Assembly (NCBI RefSeq): GCF_001676155.1
Contig: NZ_LZEW01000032.1
Coordinates: forward strand, 101,726 to 165,725
Source of the DNA: Morganella psychrotolerans
GTDB taxonomy: Bacteria > Pseudomonadota > Gammaproteobacteria > Enterobacterales > Enterobacteriaceae
Reading direction: 5' to 3'
DNA length: 64,000 bases
A program made the position numbers and the translations under genes. Below, piece after piece: positions 8,728 through 17,861 of this stretch (position 1 is the stretch's first letter; the number at the start of each line of letters is the position of its first letter). A model generated the notes under the pieces. The model worked only from the letters and a program-made list of their open reading frames with translations. It was not told where the DNA came from and made no database searches.

Positions 8728-10035
8728 TCAGATAAAAAAAATCAACATTGGTGTAAAACTGTTATCTGCATCAACTATTCGTCCGGTCACCATCCGGACT
8801 TCCGGGGTATCCAGCATAAGCAGGCGCTGTACCAGCTCCACACACTCCAGAAAACGGGTGTCATAATCAGAAGAAGTCACATGGACAAATTTGATACCGT
8901 TATCTCTGAGCATCCCGATAAGCAGTGTCTGAAACGCCATGCGGTCATTATCACTGCCCAGACTGCGTAAGCCATCTGCAACCCACGGCGTGTTATTTTC
9001 CAGCAGAATAACCAGATCAAAACGGTACTCGGCAATCAGCGCCTGAACAAACGGATGATCTTTGCCTTCATAGCGCCGGCAAAATGCCTGAGTAGTCACA
9101 AAATCCGTATCCACAAATGCGACTTTATTTGCATATTTAACTGCAAAATCAATATATTGTGCCTGACCCAATGCAATTTTGTCATAATCTGAATATTGCA
9201 GCGCCATTTCATCCCCGCCCAGATGGGAGAAAACATAATCACGCCCGTATTCCCATGCACTGGTGGTGTTAAACATATTTGCCAGCTTGTTGACAAGGGT
9301 GGATTTTCCGCTGGATTCCCCGCCGAGCACTGCAACCGTGCGCACAAAGAAAGGTTTAACCTCTGTCGGGATGTAATCCCAGTAGCGGAAAGGCGCCTGG
9401 CGGATCTGGCGTCCGCTGATATTCATAAAGCTGCGTTCCGGATCGATCAGTACCGTTTCAATACCAAACGATTCGCGGTAGCGCGGAACATCGGCTTTTT
9501 CACCTGAATAAATAAAATCAGGGGCAATCCCTTTCTCCTGCATAAACTGACACACCCCCTGACTCCAGTGCTCCCAGCCATGAGGATACGGGTCATAAGC
9601 ATGTTCATCAAAGGAGTGGATGCGGATATTTTTCTGATATTTAAACGTCTGCAACAACCAGCGCAGGCGATCACTGACTGTCGGTTGCTGTGACATGGAA
9701 CTGTTGATAAACAAGGCTTTATCGCGTGGTTCATCATGACAGAGGATCACATGCAGCTCATCCACCTGACTGCATGCCCGCTGGATAAGATAGATATGTC
9801 CGGTGTGCAGCGGGTAAAATTTACCAAACACCACGCCGACACGTTTTTTTTGCAGCGGATAATCCAGCCCCAGCGCACTGTGCAGGTCGGCCATTTTCTG
9901 TCCGCCCGGGCTTTTGATTTTGTTATTGATCAGTTGGCTGAGATAGCCTTTGGTCACACCGCACTGATCTGCCAGTTGTTGCAGTGTCAGACCCGCCTGT
10001 TTAATGGCGTGCTTCAGATAGGAAAAATCAGTCAT
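8728..10035 (-). CDS. nadR: NAD biosynthesis regulator / NMN adenylyltransferase / ribosylnicotinamide kinase NadR
   Basis: Trifunctional protein, 435 residues. Residues about 1-50 are a Cro/C1-type HTH (TLQQLADQCGVTKGYLSQLI) for repression of NAD synthesis genes. A nucleotidyltransferase domain follows with GKFYPLHTGH at about 71-80 and the SGRQIR signature (written ISGRQIRQ). The C-terminal kinase domain begins with the Walker A GGESSGKST at about 238-246. It is about 25 residues longer than E. coli NadR (410), all in a C-terminal tail after the ELVQRLL segment. It follows radA by 10 bases on the same strand, as in E. coli (serB-radA-nadR). Confidence 0.96.
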   Translation of the reverse strand: MTDFSYLKHAIKQAGLTLQQLADQCGVTKGYLSQLINNKIKSPGGQKMADLHSALGLDYPLQKKRVGVVFGKFYPLHTGHIYLIQRACSQVDELHVILCHDEPRDKALFINSSMSQQPTVSDRLRWLLQTFKYQKNIRIHSFDEHAYDPYPHGWEHWSQGVCQFMQEKGIAPDFIYSGEKADVPRYRESFGIETVLIDPERSFMNISGRQIRQAPFRYWDYIPTEVKPFFVRTVAVLGGESSGKSTLVNKLANMFNTTSAWEYGRDYVFSHLGGDEMALQYSDYDKIALGQAQYIDFAVKYANKVAFVDTDFVTTQAFCRRYEGKDHPFVQALIAEYRFDLVILLENNTPWVADGLRSLGSDNDRMAFQTLLIGMLRDNGIKFVHVTSSDYDTRFLECVELVQRLLMLDTPEVRMVTGRIVDADNSFTPMLIFFI

Positions 10036-10045
10036 TCACGCCTCT

Positions 10046-11437
10046 CTATTCCAGCTCATCCAGAACGGATAATGCATCTGCCAGTTTTTTCACGCCGAAG
10101 ACCTGCATGCCCGCAGGCGGGTTTTTCGGGCAGTTGGCGCCCGGCACAATCGCCCGTTTAAACCCGTGTTTGGCGGCTTCAGCAATACGTTCCTGTCCGC
10201 TCGGCACCGGTCGGATTTCCCCTGCCAGCCCGACTTCCCCGAAAATGACCACATCCCGCGGGATAGGACGATTGCGAAAACTTGACACCAGCGAGAGCAG
10301 CAATGCCAGATCCGCACTGGTTTCTGTTACTTTCACCCCACCGACCACATTGACGAAGACATCCTGATCAGACATCTGCAACCCGCCGTGGCGGTGTAAT
10401 ACCGCCAGCAGGATAGCCAGCCGGTTTTGCTCCAGACCCACAGCCACGCGGCGCGGGTTTGACATCATCGAGTGATCCACCAGCGCCTGAATTTCCACCA
10501 GCAGCGGACGTGTTCCTTCCCAGACCACCATCACCGAGCTGCCGGAAGTAATTTCATCGCCCCGGCTCAGGAAAATGGCGGAGGGATTACTCACCTCACG
10601 CAGCCCCTGTTCAGTCATCGCAAAAACACCCAGCTCATTCACCGCACCAAAGCGGTTTTTGTGGCTGCGCAATGTGCGAAAACGTGAATCTGACTCACCG
10701 TCGAGCATCACCGAGCAGTCAATACAGTGCTCCAGCACTTTAGGTCCCGCCAGTGAACCGTCTTTGGTCACATGACCCACCATGATAATCGCCACACCCC
10801 GGGTTTTGGCAAAGCGCGTCAGGTAAGCGGCGGTTTCACGCACCTGCGCCACACTGCCGGGTGACGACTGGATATCTGCCATGTGCATCACCTGAATGGA
10901 GTCGATCACCATCAGCTTAGGCTGTTCCTGGTCTGCAATCAGGCAAATTTGTTCAATCGCTGTTTCTGACAGCATATTGAGATTGTCCATCGGCAGCGCG
11001 AGACGATGCGCGCGCATGGCGACCTGCTGTAAGGACTCTTCCCCGGTGATATACAGGGTTTTCATTTGTGAGGCGAGCTGGCACATGGTCTGTAACAGCA
11101 GGGTACTTTTTCCGGCACCGGGGTTCCCGCCGATCAGAATCGCACTGCCGGGCACCACACCACCGCCCAGTACGCGGTCAAATTCTTTGAAGCCGGTTGA
11201 GAAACGCGGCAACTCTTCCAGGCTGATGTCAGACAGCTTCTGAACTTTACTGATCCCGCCCTGCCCCGCATAACCACTGAGGCGCTCTGCCCGCGCCGCA
11301 GAAGACGACGACGCGGCCGCCAGCCGGATTTCTGTGATAGTATTCCACGCCTGACACGCGGTGCACTGCCCCTGCCAGCGGGGATAATCTGCCCCGCATT
11401 CATTACAGACAAAGGCGCGTTTTGCTGGTTTTGCCAC
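10046..11437 (-). CDS. radA: DNA repair protein RadA
   Basis: 463 residues. The N-terminal zinc finger has four cysteines (CNECG at 11-15, CTAC at 25-28). The RecA-like ATPase has Walker A GGNPGAGKST, and the RadA-specific KNRFG motif is present. The C-terminal Lon-like domain ends the protein (VVGGVKVTETSADLAL). RadA drives branch migration of recombination intermediates. It lies between serB and nadR with gaps of 25 and 10 bases, so the three are probably co-transcribed. Confidence 0.97.
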   Translation of the reverse strand: MAKPAKRAFVCNECGADYPRWQGQCTACQAWNTITEIRLAAASSSSAARAERLSGYAGQGGISKVQKLSDISLEELPRFSTGFKEFDRVLGGGVVPGSAILIGGNPGAGKSTLLLQTMCQLASQMKTLYITGEESLQQVAMRAHRLALPMDNLNMLSETAIEQICLIADQEQPKLMVIDSIQVMHMADIQSSPGSVAQVRETAAYLTRFAKTRGVAIIMVGHVTKDGSLAGPKVLEHCIDCSVMLDGESDSRFRTLRSHKNRFGAVNELGVFAMTEQGLREVSNPSAIFLSRGDEITSGSSVMVVWEGTRPLLVEIQALVDHSMMSNPRRVAVGLEQNRLAILLAVLHRHGGLQMSDQDVFVNVVGGVKVTETSADLALLLSLVSSFRNRPIPRDVVIFGEVGLAGEIRPVPSGQERIAEAAKHGFKRAIVPGANCPKNPPAGMQVFGVKKLADALSVLDELE

Positions 11438-11462
11438 TCGTGACCCCGTAATAACTGATTAA

Positions 11463-12443
11463 TTAACGTTCTTCGTGTTTCAGCCCGCCGCTCAGGGTAC
11501 ACATCACCCCCATTAAATCGGCGTGACGAATAGCCACTTTTGCCCGCGCATAGACTTTCGGTTTGGCGTGAAATGCAATACCAAGACCTGCTTTTTTAAG
11601 CATTTTCAAATCATTAGCACCATCGCCAATCGCCACTGTCTGCTCAACCGGAATATTAAGAAACGCCGCCAGTTTGAGCAGCGCCTGAGCTTTGTATTTT
11701 GCATCTACTACAGGACCTTTCACTTTACCGGTCAGTTTGCCGTCTTTAACCTCCAGCTGATTGGCATACACCGCAATCAGGCGCAGAGAGTCTTTCAGGT
11801 GATTGGCATAAAAGGTGAATCCGCCGGAGGCAATAGCCACATGCCAGTCCATTGCCTGGAGTTTTCGCACCAGACTGGTCAGCCCGGGCATCAGCGGCAG
11901 ATTATCCAGAACCTGCTGTAAGATGTTGGCATCCGCGCCGGCAAGCAGGCCGACACGCGCTTTCAGGCTTTCGCTGAAATCCAGCTCACCCAGCATGGCT
12001 CTTTCTGTAACACCGGCGACTTCATCACCGACTCCCGCAAGACGGGCGATTTCATCAATACATTCAATCTGAATTGCCGTGGAGTCCATGTCCATCATCA
12101 GTAAGCCCGGTGAGCGCAGTTTCGGGATATTGCCTAATGGTACGACATCCATCTGAAATTCATCCGCCACACGCTTAATGCGCCCGCTCAGACTGCCCGC
12201 TATCCGCACCACCTGATAATCATCAATCCGCCATGATGACACCACCACGATAGCCGCGCCCAGACGATGCTGGAAATCGCTAATCCGCGCTTTATCCAGC
12301 CCGCGGCCGTATAACAGCCAGCCGCTGTCACCCGCCCGGTAGTCCAGCGGCATCACTTCGTCGCCGCTCAGAGAGAGCGGGAGACCCGGCCACTTATGGA
12401 TTTCATTCGGCAAATAACAGTAGGTCAGACTCGTCGACATCAA
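11463..12443 (-). CDS. serB: Phosphoserine phosphatase SerB
   Basis: 326 residues (E. coli 322). The HAD-family catalytic motif MDMDSTAIQIECIDEIA carries the nucleophilic Asp, the second motif is IASGGFTFYA, and the metal-binding GDGANDLKML closes the site. It performs the last step of serine synthesis. The N-terminal third is the regulatory extension of enterobacterial SerB. It is divergent from smp, with a 120-base shared promoter region. Confidence 0.97.
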   Translation of the reverse strand: MMSTSLTYCYLPNEIHKWPGLPLSLSGDEVMPLDYRAGDSGWLLYGRGLDKARISDFQHRLGAAIVVVSSWRIDDYQVVRIAGSLSGRIKRVADEFQMDVVPLGNIPKLRSPGLLMMDMDSTAIQIECIDEIARLAGVGDEVAGVTERAMLGELDFSESLKARVGLLAGADANILQQVLDNLPLMPGLTSLVRKLQAMDWHVAIASGGFTFYANHLKDSLRLIAVYANQLEVKDGKLTGKVKGPVVDAKYKAQALLKLAAFLNIPVEQTVAIGDGANDLKMLKKAGLGIAFHAKPKVYARAKVAIRHADLMGVMCTLSGGLKHEER

Positions 12444-12565
12444 CAGATACTCCTATAATCTCTGATAATATTCATGATGGTAGCGGACAAAAATGTGGGT
12501 TTCCGGCTATCCTGACAGCATCGCTTCTGGCAATATGATGACGACAACAGAAAAACGGATAAAAA

Positions 12566-13240
12566 ATGGCCAAAACGAAGTTAACATTCCGGCTGCATAA
12601 GACAGCCATTATTCTGATTTGTCTCGCCCTGATGGTCTGCCTGTTACAGGGCGTTTCCTATTTCAGCCGCGTGCATCAGCAATCGTCTATGGAACAGTTT
12701 AATGAACTGGCCTATTCGCTGGCACAACAAGTGGCATTTAACCTTTCCGATGCTATAGACGATAACGGGAAAGTCCTCAATAAGAAACAGATCACGGCAA
12801 ATTTAGCGCAACTGACGACAAACAGCCGTATTCTGGATGCCACAGTGTATCAGGATGACGGGGTTCAGATAGCCACAACCGGCGAAAATATTACGGTACG
12901 CGACCGGCTGGCGCTGGACGGACAGAAAGCAGGCAGCTATTTCAATCATCAGATTGTCGCCACCATTCCCGGGAAAAACGGGCCGAAAGGCTTTTTGCGC
13001 CTGACTATCGACACCCACCGCCTGGCGACAGAATCCACGCAGGTGGATAATACCACCAACCTGCTGCGCGTGATGTTACTGCTGGCGCTGGCGATTGGTT
13101 TTGTGCTGGCCAATAACCTGTTGCAACTGACACCAAGCCGCTGGCAGCAGTCACTCTATCTCCTGACCGCCAATCTGAAAAATGATGAAGAGACACCGGA
13201 GAAGAAACCGGAAGATAAGAAAGATAACGGGCAGAAATGA
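12566..13240 (+). CDS. smp: Membrane protein Smp (YtjB)
   Basis: 224 residues (E. coli Smp 214), bitopic: a first membrane segment at about residues 12-33 (TAIILICLALMVCLLQGVSYF), a periplasmic AhpA/YtjB domain, and a second segment (LLLALAIGFVLANNLL) near 165-185. It ends in a charged Lys/Glu tail. The molecular role is not established. It is divergent from serB as in E. coli. Confidence 0.92.
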   Translation: MAKTKLTFRLHKTAIILICLALMVCLLQGVSYFSRVHQQSSMEQFNELAYSLAQQVAFNLSDAIDDNGKVLNKKQITANLAQLTTNSRILDATVYQDDGVQIATTGENITVRDRLALDGQKAGSYFNHQIVATIPGKNGPKGFLRLTIDTHRLATESTQVDNTTNLLRVMLLLALAIGFVLANNLLQLTPSRWQQSLYLLTANLKNDEETPEKKPEDKKDNGQK

Positions 13241-13272
13241 TTTATCTGACTCCATTCATTTTTTTAATTAGT

Positions 13273-13295
13273 CCCTGTCTGTTTATATGACAGGG
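13273..13295. terminator. Hairpin after smp
   Basis: CCCTGTC and GACAGGG with a 9-base loop, followed by an AT-rich stretch lacking a clear T-tract. Confidence 0.5.
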
Positions 13296-13301
13296 ATAAT
13301 A

Positions 13302-13324
13302 AAATTAGTACAGGGTACTAATTT
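13302..13324. promoter_or_regulatory. Operator palindrome of the toxin-antitoxin pair
   Basis: AAATTAGTAC, AGG, GTACTAATTT is a perfect 10-bp-arm inverted repeat. It lies just before a -10-like TATACT (13339-13344) and 60 bases before the toxin start. The HTH antitoxin is the expected binder (inference from the autoregulation of this class). Confidence 0.75.
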
Positions 13325-13384
13325 ACCTGGCGTTAGTTTATACTCTGTCACTACACTCCCCATACTGATATGAGGAGTGGCGCA

Positions 13385-13709
13385 ATGAATTACCTGGTAT
13401 TTATCGAAACGACAATATTCAGCAGTATTCGTCAGGAACTAATGACTGATGATGAATTCCGGGAACTGCAAAGCTATCTTTTGGAAAGCTACAAACAGGG
13501 AAATACGATTAGCCAGACCGGCGGATGTAAAAAAAATTCGCTGGTATCAGAAGGGAACCGGCAAGCGGGGTGGCTTGAGGATTATTTATTATCCGCGCCC
13601 TGCATATGAAAGGCTGTATCTTCTGCTTATCTACCCTAAAAGTATAAAAGATGATTTGGATAGTCATGAAAAGGCCATACTCAGATCGTTTTCTCAAAAA
13701 CTGGATTAA
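13385..13709 (+). pseudogene. RelE/HigB-type toxin, frameshifted in an A8 tract
   Basis: Two overlapping frames join into one RelE/HigB-like mRNA interferase of 107 residues. Residues from MNYLVFIETTIFSS to TGGCKK are in one frame. KKIRWYQKGTGKRGG, LRIIYYPR and the C-terminus are in the next. The junction is an A8 run at 13529-13536, and one A fewer would give CKKIRW, the expected family sequence. A good AGGAG precedes the ATG at 13385. It is a pseudogene if the extra base is real and not corrected. Transcriptional slippage on A8 or a sequencing error could leave it active. The intact antitoxin follows 45 bases downstream. Confidence 0.8.
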
Positions 13710-13754
13710 GTTTATATAACTAACTTCCCACACTTCCGGCAGGAGAGATTCATT

Positions 13755-14060
13755 ATGGATAAGAAACTTTTCAATGATTTGATCAGTAGCATGGAGGAAA
13801 TGGTAGCTATTGAAGCAGGCCATATTATTCCTGCACCAGAGAATATACATAAACATCCGGTTCCGGATGTTAAAGCTATCCGGCAACATGCAGGATTAAA
13901 ACAATCAGAGTTTGCTGACGCGATCGGTTCAAGTATTGATCTTGTCCGTAGCTGGGAGCAACAGCGCCGTATTCCGTCAGGGATTGCACTAAAGATGCTG
14001 TGTCTTATTGAGAAACAGCCGGCGCTCCTCTGTACGTTAAAAGCAATGACAATCAGCTGA
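13755..14060 (+). CDS. HTH antitoxin (NadS/HigA-like)
   Basis: 101 residues. The C-terminal half is a Cro/C1-type HTH (AIRQHAGLKQSEFADAIGSS followed by LVRSWEQQRR), and the N-terminal half is a helical MDKKLFNDLISSMEEMVAI segment typical of NadS-type antitoxins encoded after a RelE/HigB toxin. It should neutralise the toxin and bind the 13302-13324 palindrome. Gene order toxin then antitoxin is the higBA arrangement. Confidence 0.85.
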   Translation: MDKKLFNDLISSMEEMVAIEAGHIIPAPENIHKHPVPDVKAIRQHAGLKQSEFADAIGSSIDLVRSWEQQRRIPSGIALKMLCLIEKQPALLCTLKAMTIS

Positions 14061-14112
14061 CAATAAGTAAAATCAGCAAAGAGATTACTTATGGTCATTT
14101 GCCCGCCCCCCG

Positions 14113-14496
14113 CTACCGCTGCTGTAACATCTGCCAGGTGAGCAGGCCGAGGTAAGTCATCAGCAGGGAGCTTGCCACATGCAGCACAATCTCTGCCATG
14201 CCGTGATGAATGCGCCCGGCCTGGAACGCCTGGACGATTTCCAGCGAGAAGGTGGAGAATGTAGACAGCGCGCCGCAAAACCCGGTGACAATAAACAGCC
14301 GCCATTCGGCGGGCAGAGTCGGGTGTGAGGCGAAAAAGGCCACCGCCAGCCCGATAATGTAACCGGCGATAATGTTCGCAAGATACGTCCCCAGCGGCAT
14401 CATCGCCAGAACCGGGTTAAATTTATTACTCAGCACCCAGCGCCCCAGGCCGCCGAGTACCGATCCTGCGGAAATACTGAGGATCACATTCAACAT
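14113..14496 (-). CDS. crcB: Fluoride channel FluC (CrcB)
   Basis: 127 residues with four hydrophobic segments and the family signature GFCGALSTFSTFS in the third. It forms dual-topology dimers that let fluoride leave the cell. It is the last gene of a tightly spaced minus-strand run (yut, kch-like, FUSC, crcB; gap to FUSC 8 bases) downstream of urease. Fluoride inhibits urease by binding its nickel site, so this placement may be meaningful (inference). Confidence 0.93.
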   Translation of the reverse strand: MLNVILSISAGSVLGGLGRWVLSNKFNPVLAMMPLGTYLANIIAGYIIGLAVAFFASHPTLPAEWRLFIVTGFCGALSTFSTFSLEIVQAFQAGRIHHGMAEIVLHVASSLLMTYLGLLTWQMLQQR

Positions 14497-14504
14497 AAAA
14501 AACC

Positions 14505-15584
14505 TTATTTAAGTATCTGCTTTGAAATATCAATCTGTACCAGACCACACACTTCATCAAGCAGCTTGATCACTTCCACACTCATCCCGACCATCATAGC
14601 GTCTGATGTGTTACTTTCCGGCTGTGCATTAATTTTCTGATGCAGCTCATGTGTGGTCGCCCGCAGCGCCTGAAGGTGTGCAAGTTTATCATTATCTTTC
14701 CCCTGCACAAAAATATCCGCGAGGATCTTCATTATTGCACTGTTGCTTTTCTGTAGCTGCACAATGTACGGATTTTCTGTATTCAGTGCATGGCTGAAAT
14801 AATTTTTGCTGAATGTATCTGTCAGCAGTTCGAGGATCGCCACCAGCCGCCTGATCCGCCCGTGAATGGCAGAAAATGTCGCCGCCGGAACATGGGTTTC
14901 CTTTGCTGATGGAGCAATATAAGTGTTACAGGCAAGCAATCCGGACAATGTGTCTTTAAGCTGATTATCCCACTTATCCGGGTCTGTTACGGTCAGTTTC
15001 ATAATGTGCTCATCATAAAGCCGTGCCGTATCATGCAGAATTTTACTGATATTCATGCGCCAGAAAACAAAGCCTTTCAGCGGCAGGATAGCCGAGAAAA
15101 GCAGCGCCAGGACAGAGCCGCCGACCGTCTGTGCCGAGCGGATAAGTGCAGAGTCCATATCTCCGACCGGGGCGGTGGCAACAATACTGATGGTCATGCC
15201 GATAAGCATCCCGACATACATATTTTTACCCAGCGCTATCAACCCGCAGATAAACATCGCGACTGTCGCCAGCGCCAGCATCAGCGGGAAAGAGTGGGTT
15301 TCTGTATACAGCAGCAACATCCCGGCAAGTGATCCGATAATCGTCCCGAGGGTGCGCTGCATCGAGCGGATCAGCACATTTCCCCAGTACGGCATCGGCA
15401 TCAGGATAGAAATGAGCGTCATGATGATGTAATCGAGTTTATCGCTGTGCATTTCCCGGAACACCAGAAACGTCAGTGTAAAGGCCAGCGCGATACGCAT
15501 GCCGTGCAGTTGCTTAAACCGGGTATAGAAGAATGACTGAGCCCGGGAAATCCCGTGGCTCAGGTTAATATTTTTATGTTTCAC
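14505..15584 (-). CDS. FUSC-family (aromatic-acid-exporter-like) membrane protein
   Basis: 359 residues. The N-terminal half (about 25-175) has about six membrane segments with the FUSC-type pattern. It includes IIMTLISILMPMPYWGNVLIRSMQRTLGTIIGSL, split here by the conserved R-S-x-Q-R-x-x-G-T. The C-terminal half is a soluble helical domain. It starts with GTG at 15584 and has a weak ribosome site. The gap to the upstream channel gene is 12 bases, so translational coupling is likely. Substrate unknown; related proteins export aromatic carboxylates. Confidence 0.8.
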   Translation of the reverse strand: MKHKNINLSHGISRAQSFFYTRFKQLHGMRIALAFTLTFLVFREMHSDKLDYIIMTLISILMPMPYWGNVLIRSMQRTLGTIIGSLAGMLLLYTETHSFPLMLALATVAMFICGLIALGKNMYVGMLIGMTISIVATAPVGDMDSALIRSAQTVGGSVLALLFSAILPLKGFVFWRMNISKILHDTARLYDEHIMKLTVTDPDKWDNQLKDTLSGLLACNTYIAPSAKETHVPAATFSAIHGRIRRLVAILELLTDTFSKNYFSHALNTENPYIVQLQKSNSAIMKILADIFVQGKDNDKLAHLQALRATTHELHQKINAQPESNTSDAMMVGMSVEVIKLLDEVCGLVQIDISKQILK

Positions 15585-15596
15585 CGGCAGGTCTGC

Positions 15597-16763
15597 TTAC
15601 GGCGTTTTGGCTAATAAAATATCAGCCATCACATTGTTATCAATATTTTCACCGCACAGCATTTTCATCAGCACTTCACTGCCGAGTTGTGACAGGGAAA
15701 ATGACATGTCCGCATGCAGCAGGCGCATTTTTCCGCGGTTCTCTTCCTGATTCACAATGGTCACTGTTTTCACCCCTTCCCCGGCAAGCTGTTTCACTGC
15801 CAGCAGAGTGAATGTGTTGTCCGCATCACTGTCACTGACCGCCATAACACAGCGCGCATCTTTCACATTGGCGCTGCCCAGTGTAGCGGCATCCGCGCCG
15901 TCACCGATCACGGCAATCGTGCCGTCCGGGAAATTGGCTTTCTGATCAGCCGTACAGATAACAACCGCTTCCAGGCCGCGTTTTTTCAGTCCTTTATAAA
16001 GATTGACCGCCAGCGGGTTCGCGCCGATGACAACATAGTGCTCTTTCATGTGTAACAACCTCTTTTTGACAATCTCACGCGTGCCGCGCAGAACAACACC
16101 CACAATGTAGACAATGGATGTGGTAAAGATAGTGATCCCGAAAACAACCACCGTCAGGGTAAACATCCGCGCTTCAGTGCTTATCGGGATAATGTCCCCG
16201 AACCCGACCGTTGTCATACAGACCAGGGCAAAATAGAACGCCGAGGAGATATCCGTCACATGCGGCTGGAACTCGTTACCGAGATACAGTGTGCCGAACA
16301 CAGAATAGACCACCAGCAGGATAATGCTGCTTATCGCGACAACCCCGGCGCTGGTCAGACTGTGAAGCGGGAATTTCCGCCACAGGCAGCCGTTGGCAAT
16401 CAAAAGTGCCAGAGAGAAATAGCCCTGTCCGGAATACTCACGCGCCAGTCCCAGATCCATCAGCGCCATGATCAGCAGAATAAACAGAGAGAACAGCCAC
16501 GCGATACGCGCCCCGGTCAGCATCAGCAGTGACAGCAGCACCAGCAGTAACCCCATCATAAAGCGGGGAATATCCAGCAGCTTCATAAACCCGAGGGATT
16601 GCAGCCACGCGGTGAAGCCACCATCCTTCCAGGCGATATCACCGGTGTAGGAAAACAGAACCGGCGACAGGATCATTACTCCGTCAGCCAGCAGCAGTAA
16701 TGATAGGATCACTCTCAGATTCAGTAATCCGCGTACCCCTGCCATCAATTTATTAATCAGCAT
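15597..16763 (-). CDS. Kch-like voltage-gated-type potassium channel
   Basis: 388 residues (E. coli Kch 417). About six hydrophobic segments precede a pore loop with the K+ selectivity filter TTVGFGD. A cytoplasmic RCK-N/TrkA-N domain follows (HYVVIGANPLAVNLYKG, then MAVSDSDADNTFTLL). The first glycine-rich turn is degenerate compared with the GxGxxG of classical RCK domains, as in E. coli Kch. The ATG at 16763 follows GGGGAGAG. The gap to the urea channel gene is 12 bases. Its presence in a urease-linked run suggests ion balance during ammonium production (inference). Confidence 0.9.
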   Translation of the reverse strand: MLINKLMAGVRGLLNLRVILSLLLLADGVMILSPVLFSYTGDIAWKDGGFTAWLQSLGFMKLLDIPRFMMGLLLVLLSLLMLTGARIAWLFSLFILLIMALMDLGLAREYSGQGYFSLALLIANGCLWRKFPLHSLTSAGVVAISSIILLVVYSVFGTLYLGNEFQPHVTDISSAFYFALVCMTTVGFGDIIPISTEARMFTLTVVVFGITIFTTSIVYIVGVVLRGTREIVKKRLLHMKEHYVVIGANPLAVNLYKGLKKRGLEAVVICTADQKANFPDGTIAVIGDGADAATLGSANVKDARCVMAVSDSDADNTFTLLAVKQLAGEGVKTVTIVNQEENRGKMRLLHADMSFSLSQLGSEVLMKMLCGENIDNNVMADILLAKTP

Positions 16764-16775
16764 ATCTCTCCCCTA

Positions 16776-17768
16776 TTACTGACGGTGTTCCGGCATAATA
16801 TCCTGATTAGGCACAAGAAACAGCCAGGATGCCAGGACAAACGGCATCGTCAGTGTCGGGATCCCGAACGGTGTTAATACCACGTCCAGCGCTCCCTGCA
16901 CAAAGACCGTAAAAATCACACCAACGATGGTATAGACCAGCACTTTGAAACTGGGTTTATTAAAGGTCGATCCCAGTGCGATCGCCGTTAATACGGCACT
17001 GAAAGAGTAAAGCCCGGTGTGAACACTGCCGAAATCTGCTTTCAGGAAGGAAGCAACGCCAAAGGCCAGTAACGATCCCAGTACAGCAAATACCGCCGCC
17101 CACAGAGAGCTTACCGCGAGCCCGATAACAAACAGTACGCCGACAGTAATACTGCTCAGCAGAAATACTTCCGATACGCCACGGAAGATGTCCGGGAGAA
17201 GATCAGAGTACGGAATACCATCAACGGGAGCCACATATTGCGCAGGCAGTGCAGGTTCCGGCAGGCTGACGCCTTTGATGCCGAAGAAACTGTAACTTGC
17301 CAGCAGGATAGTCCAGGTCACCAGCACAAAGGGCGCGGTGAGTGCCGCGACTTTCCAGTTTTTCAGGAAATCCGTCAGGGAGATAGTCGCGATCACCGCG
17401 ACAATGCTGCCGAGGACGATGGATGCCCACATAAACGGGGTATTTTCCAGAAAAGTCGGCAGTGCCACCCCGACCAGACAGCCGTTGTAGCCATACAGCC
17501 CGGCGCTCAGTGATCCGGTATCCAGTTTGCTGATATATGCCGTCAGCGTCGATACCACTGTCCCCAGCAGACAGCCCCAGGCGACCGCCGGAAGACCTTC
17601 ACTGTAAGCGCCGGTAAAAATGGCCGCAAAAAAGAATAATCCGGTCAGCGGGTTATTCTGAAACATCACCTGCGCGCAACCACGCAACGTGATATCAATA
17701 AAATGGATGACAGGATTGGAGCCTGCCAGTTTATTCCAGCCGTTCAGGCTGATTGTTGAATCTGCCAT
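16776..17768 (-). CDS. yut: Urea channel (UT family, Yut-type)
   Basis: 330 residues from the ATG at 17768, which follows GGGAGC. An in-frame start 57 bases upstream was rejected. The protein is hydrophobic with two homologous halves of about five segments each, and the LYGYNGCLVGVALPTF segment is the UT-family urea-binding signature in the first half. It moves urea into the cell for urease. It follows ureD by 93 bases on the same strand. Confidence 0.93.
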   Translation of the reverse strand: MADSTISLNGWNKLAGSNPVIHFIDITLRGCAQVMFQNNPLTGLFFFAAIFTGAYSEGLPAVAWGCLLGTVVSTLTAYISKLDTGSLSAGLYGYNGCLVGVALPTFLENTPFMWASIVLGSIVAVIATISLTDFLKNWKVAALTAPFVLVTWTILLASYSFFGIKGVSLPEPALPAQYVAPVDGIPYSDLLPDIFRGVSEVFLLSSITVGVLFVIGLAVSSLWAAVFAVLGSLLAFGVASFLKADFGSVHTGLYSFSAVLTAIALGSTFNKPSFKVLVYTIVGVIFTVFVQGALDVVLTPFGIPTLTMPFVLASWLFLVPNQDIMPEHRQ

Positions 17769-17861
17769 CGTTTTGCTCCCGAAAGTGAACCATACAAAGG
17801 GATTGATTATGACCGGCACAATCAATCCCCTGAGTAACCGCCGCTATCATCACATGGCGCA

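Noticed and set aside
8728..8805. C-terminal extension of NadR as a frameshift product
   Set aside because: The kinase domain is complete before it and no alternative frame gives a better family match. Reported only as a longer tail.
9840..9852. T8 tract in nadR as a fifth frameshift
   Set aside because: The frame is continuous through the tract (QKKRVGVVFGKF), so the length is correct here.
14497..16775. Fluoride riboswitch before crcB or the genes upstream of it
   Set aside because: Gaps of 8-12 bases leave no room for the crcB-motif aptamer.
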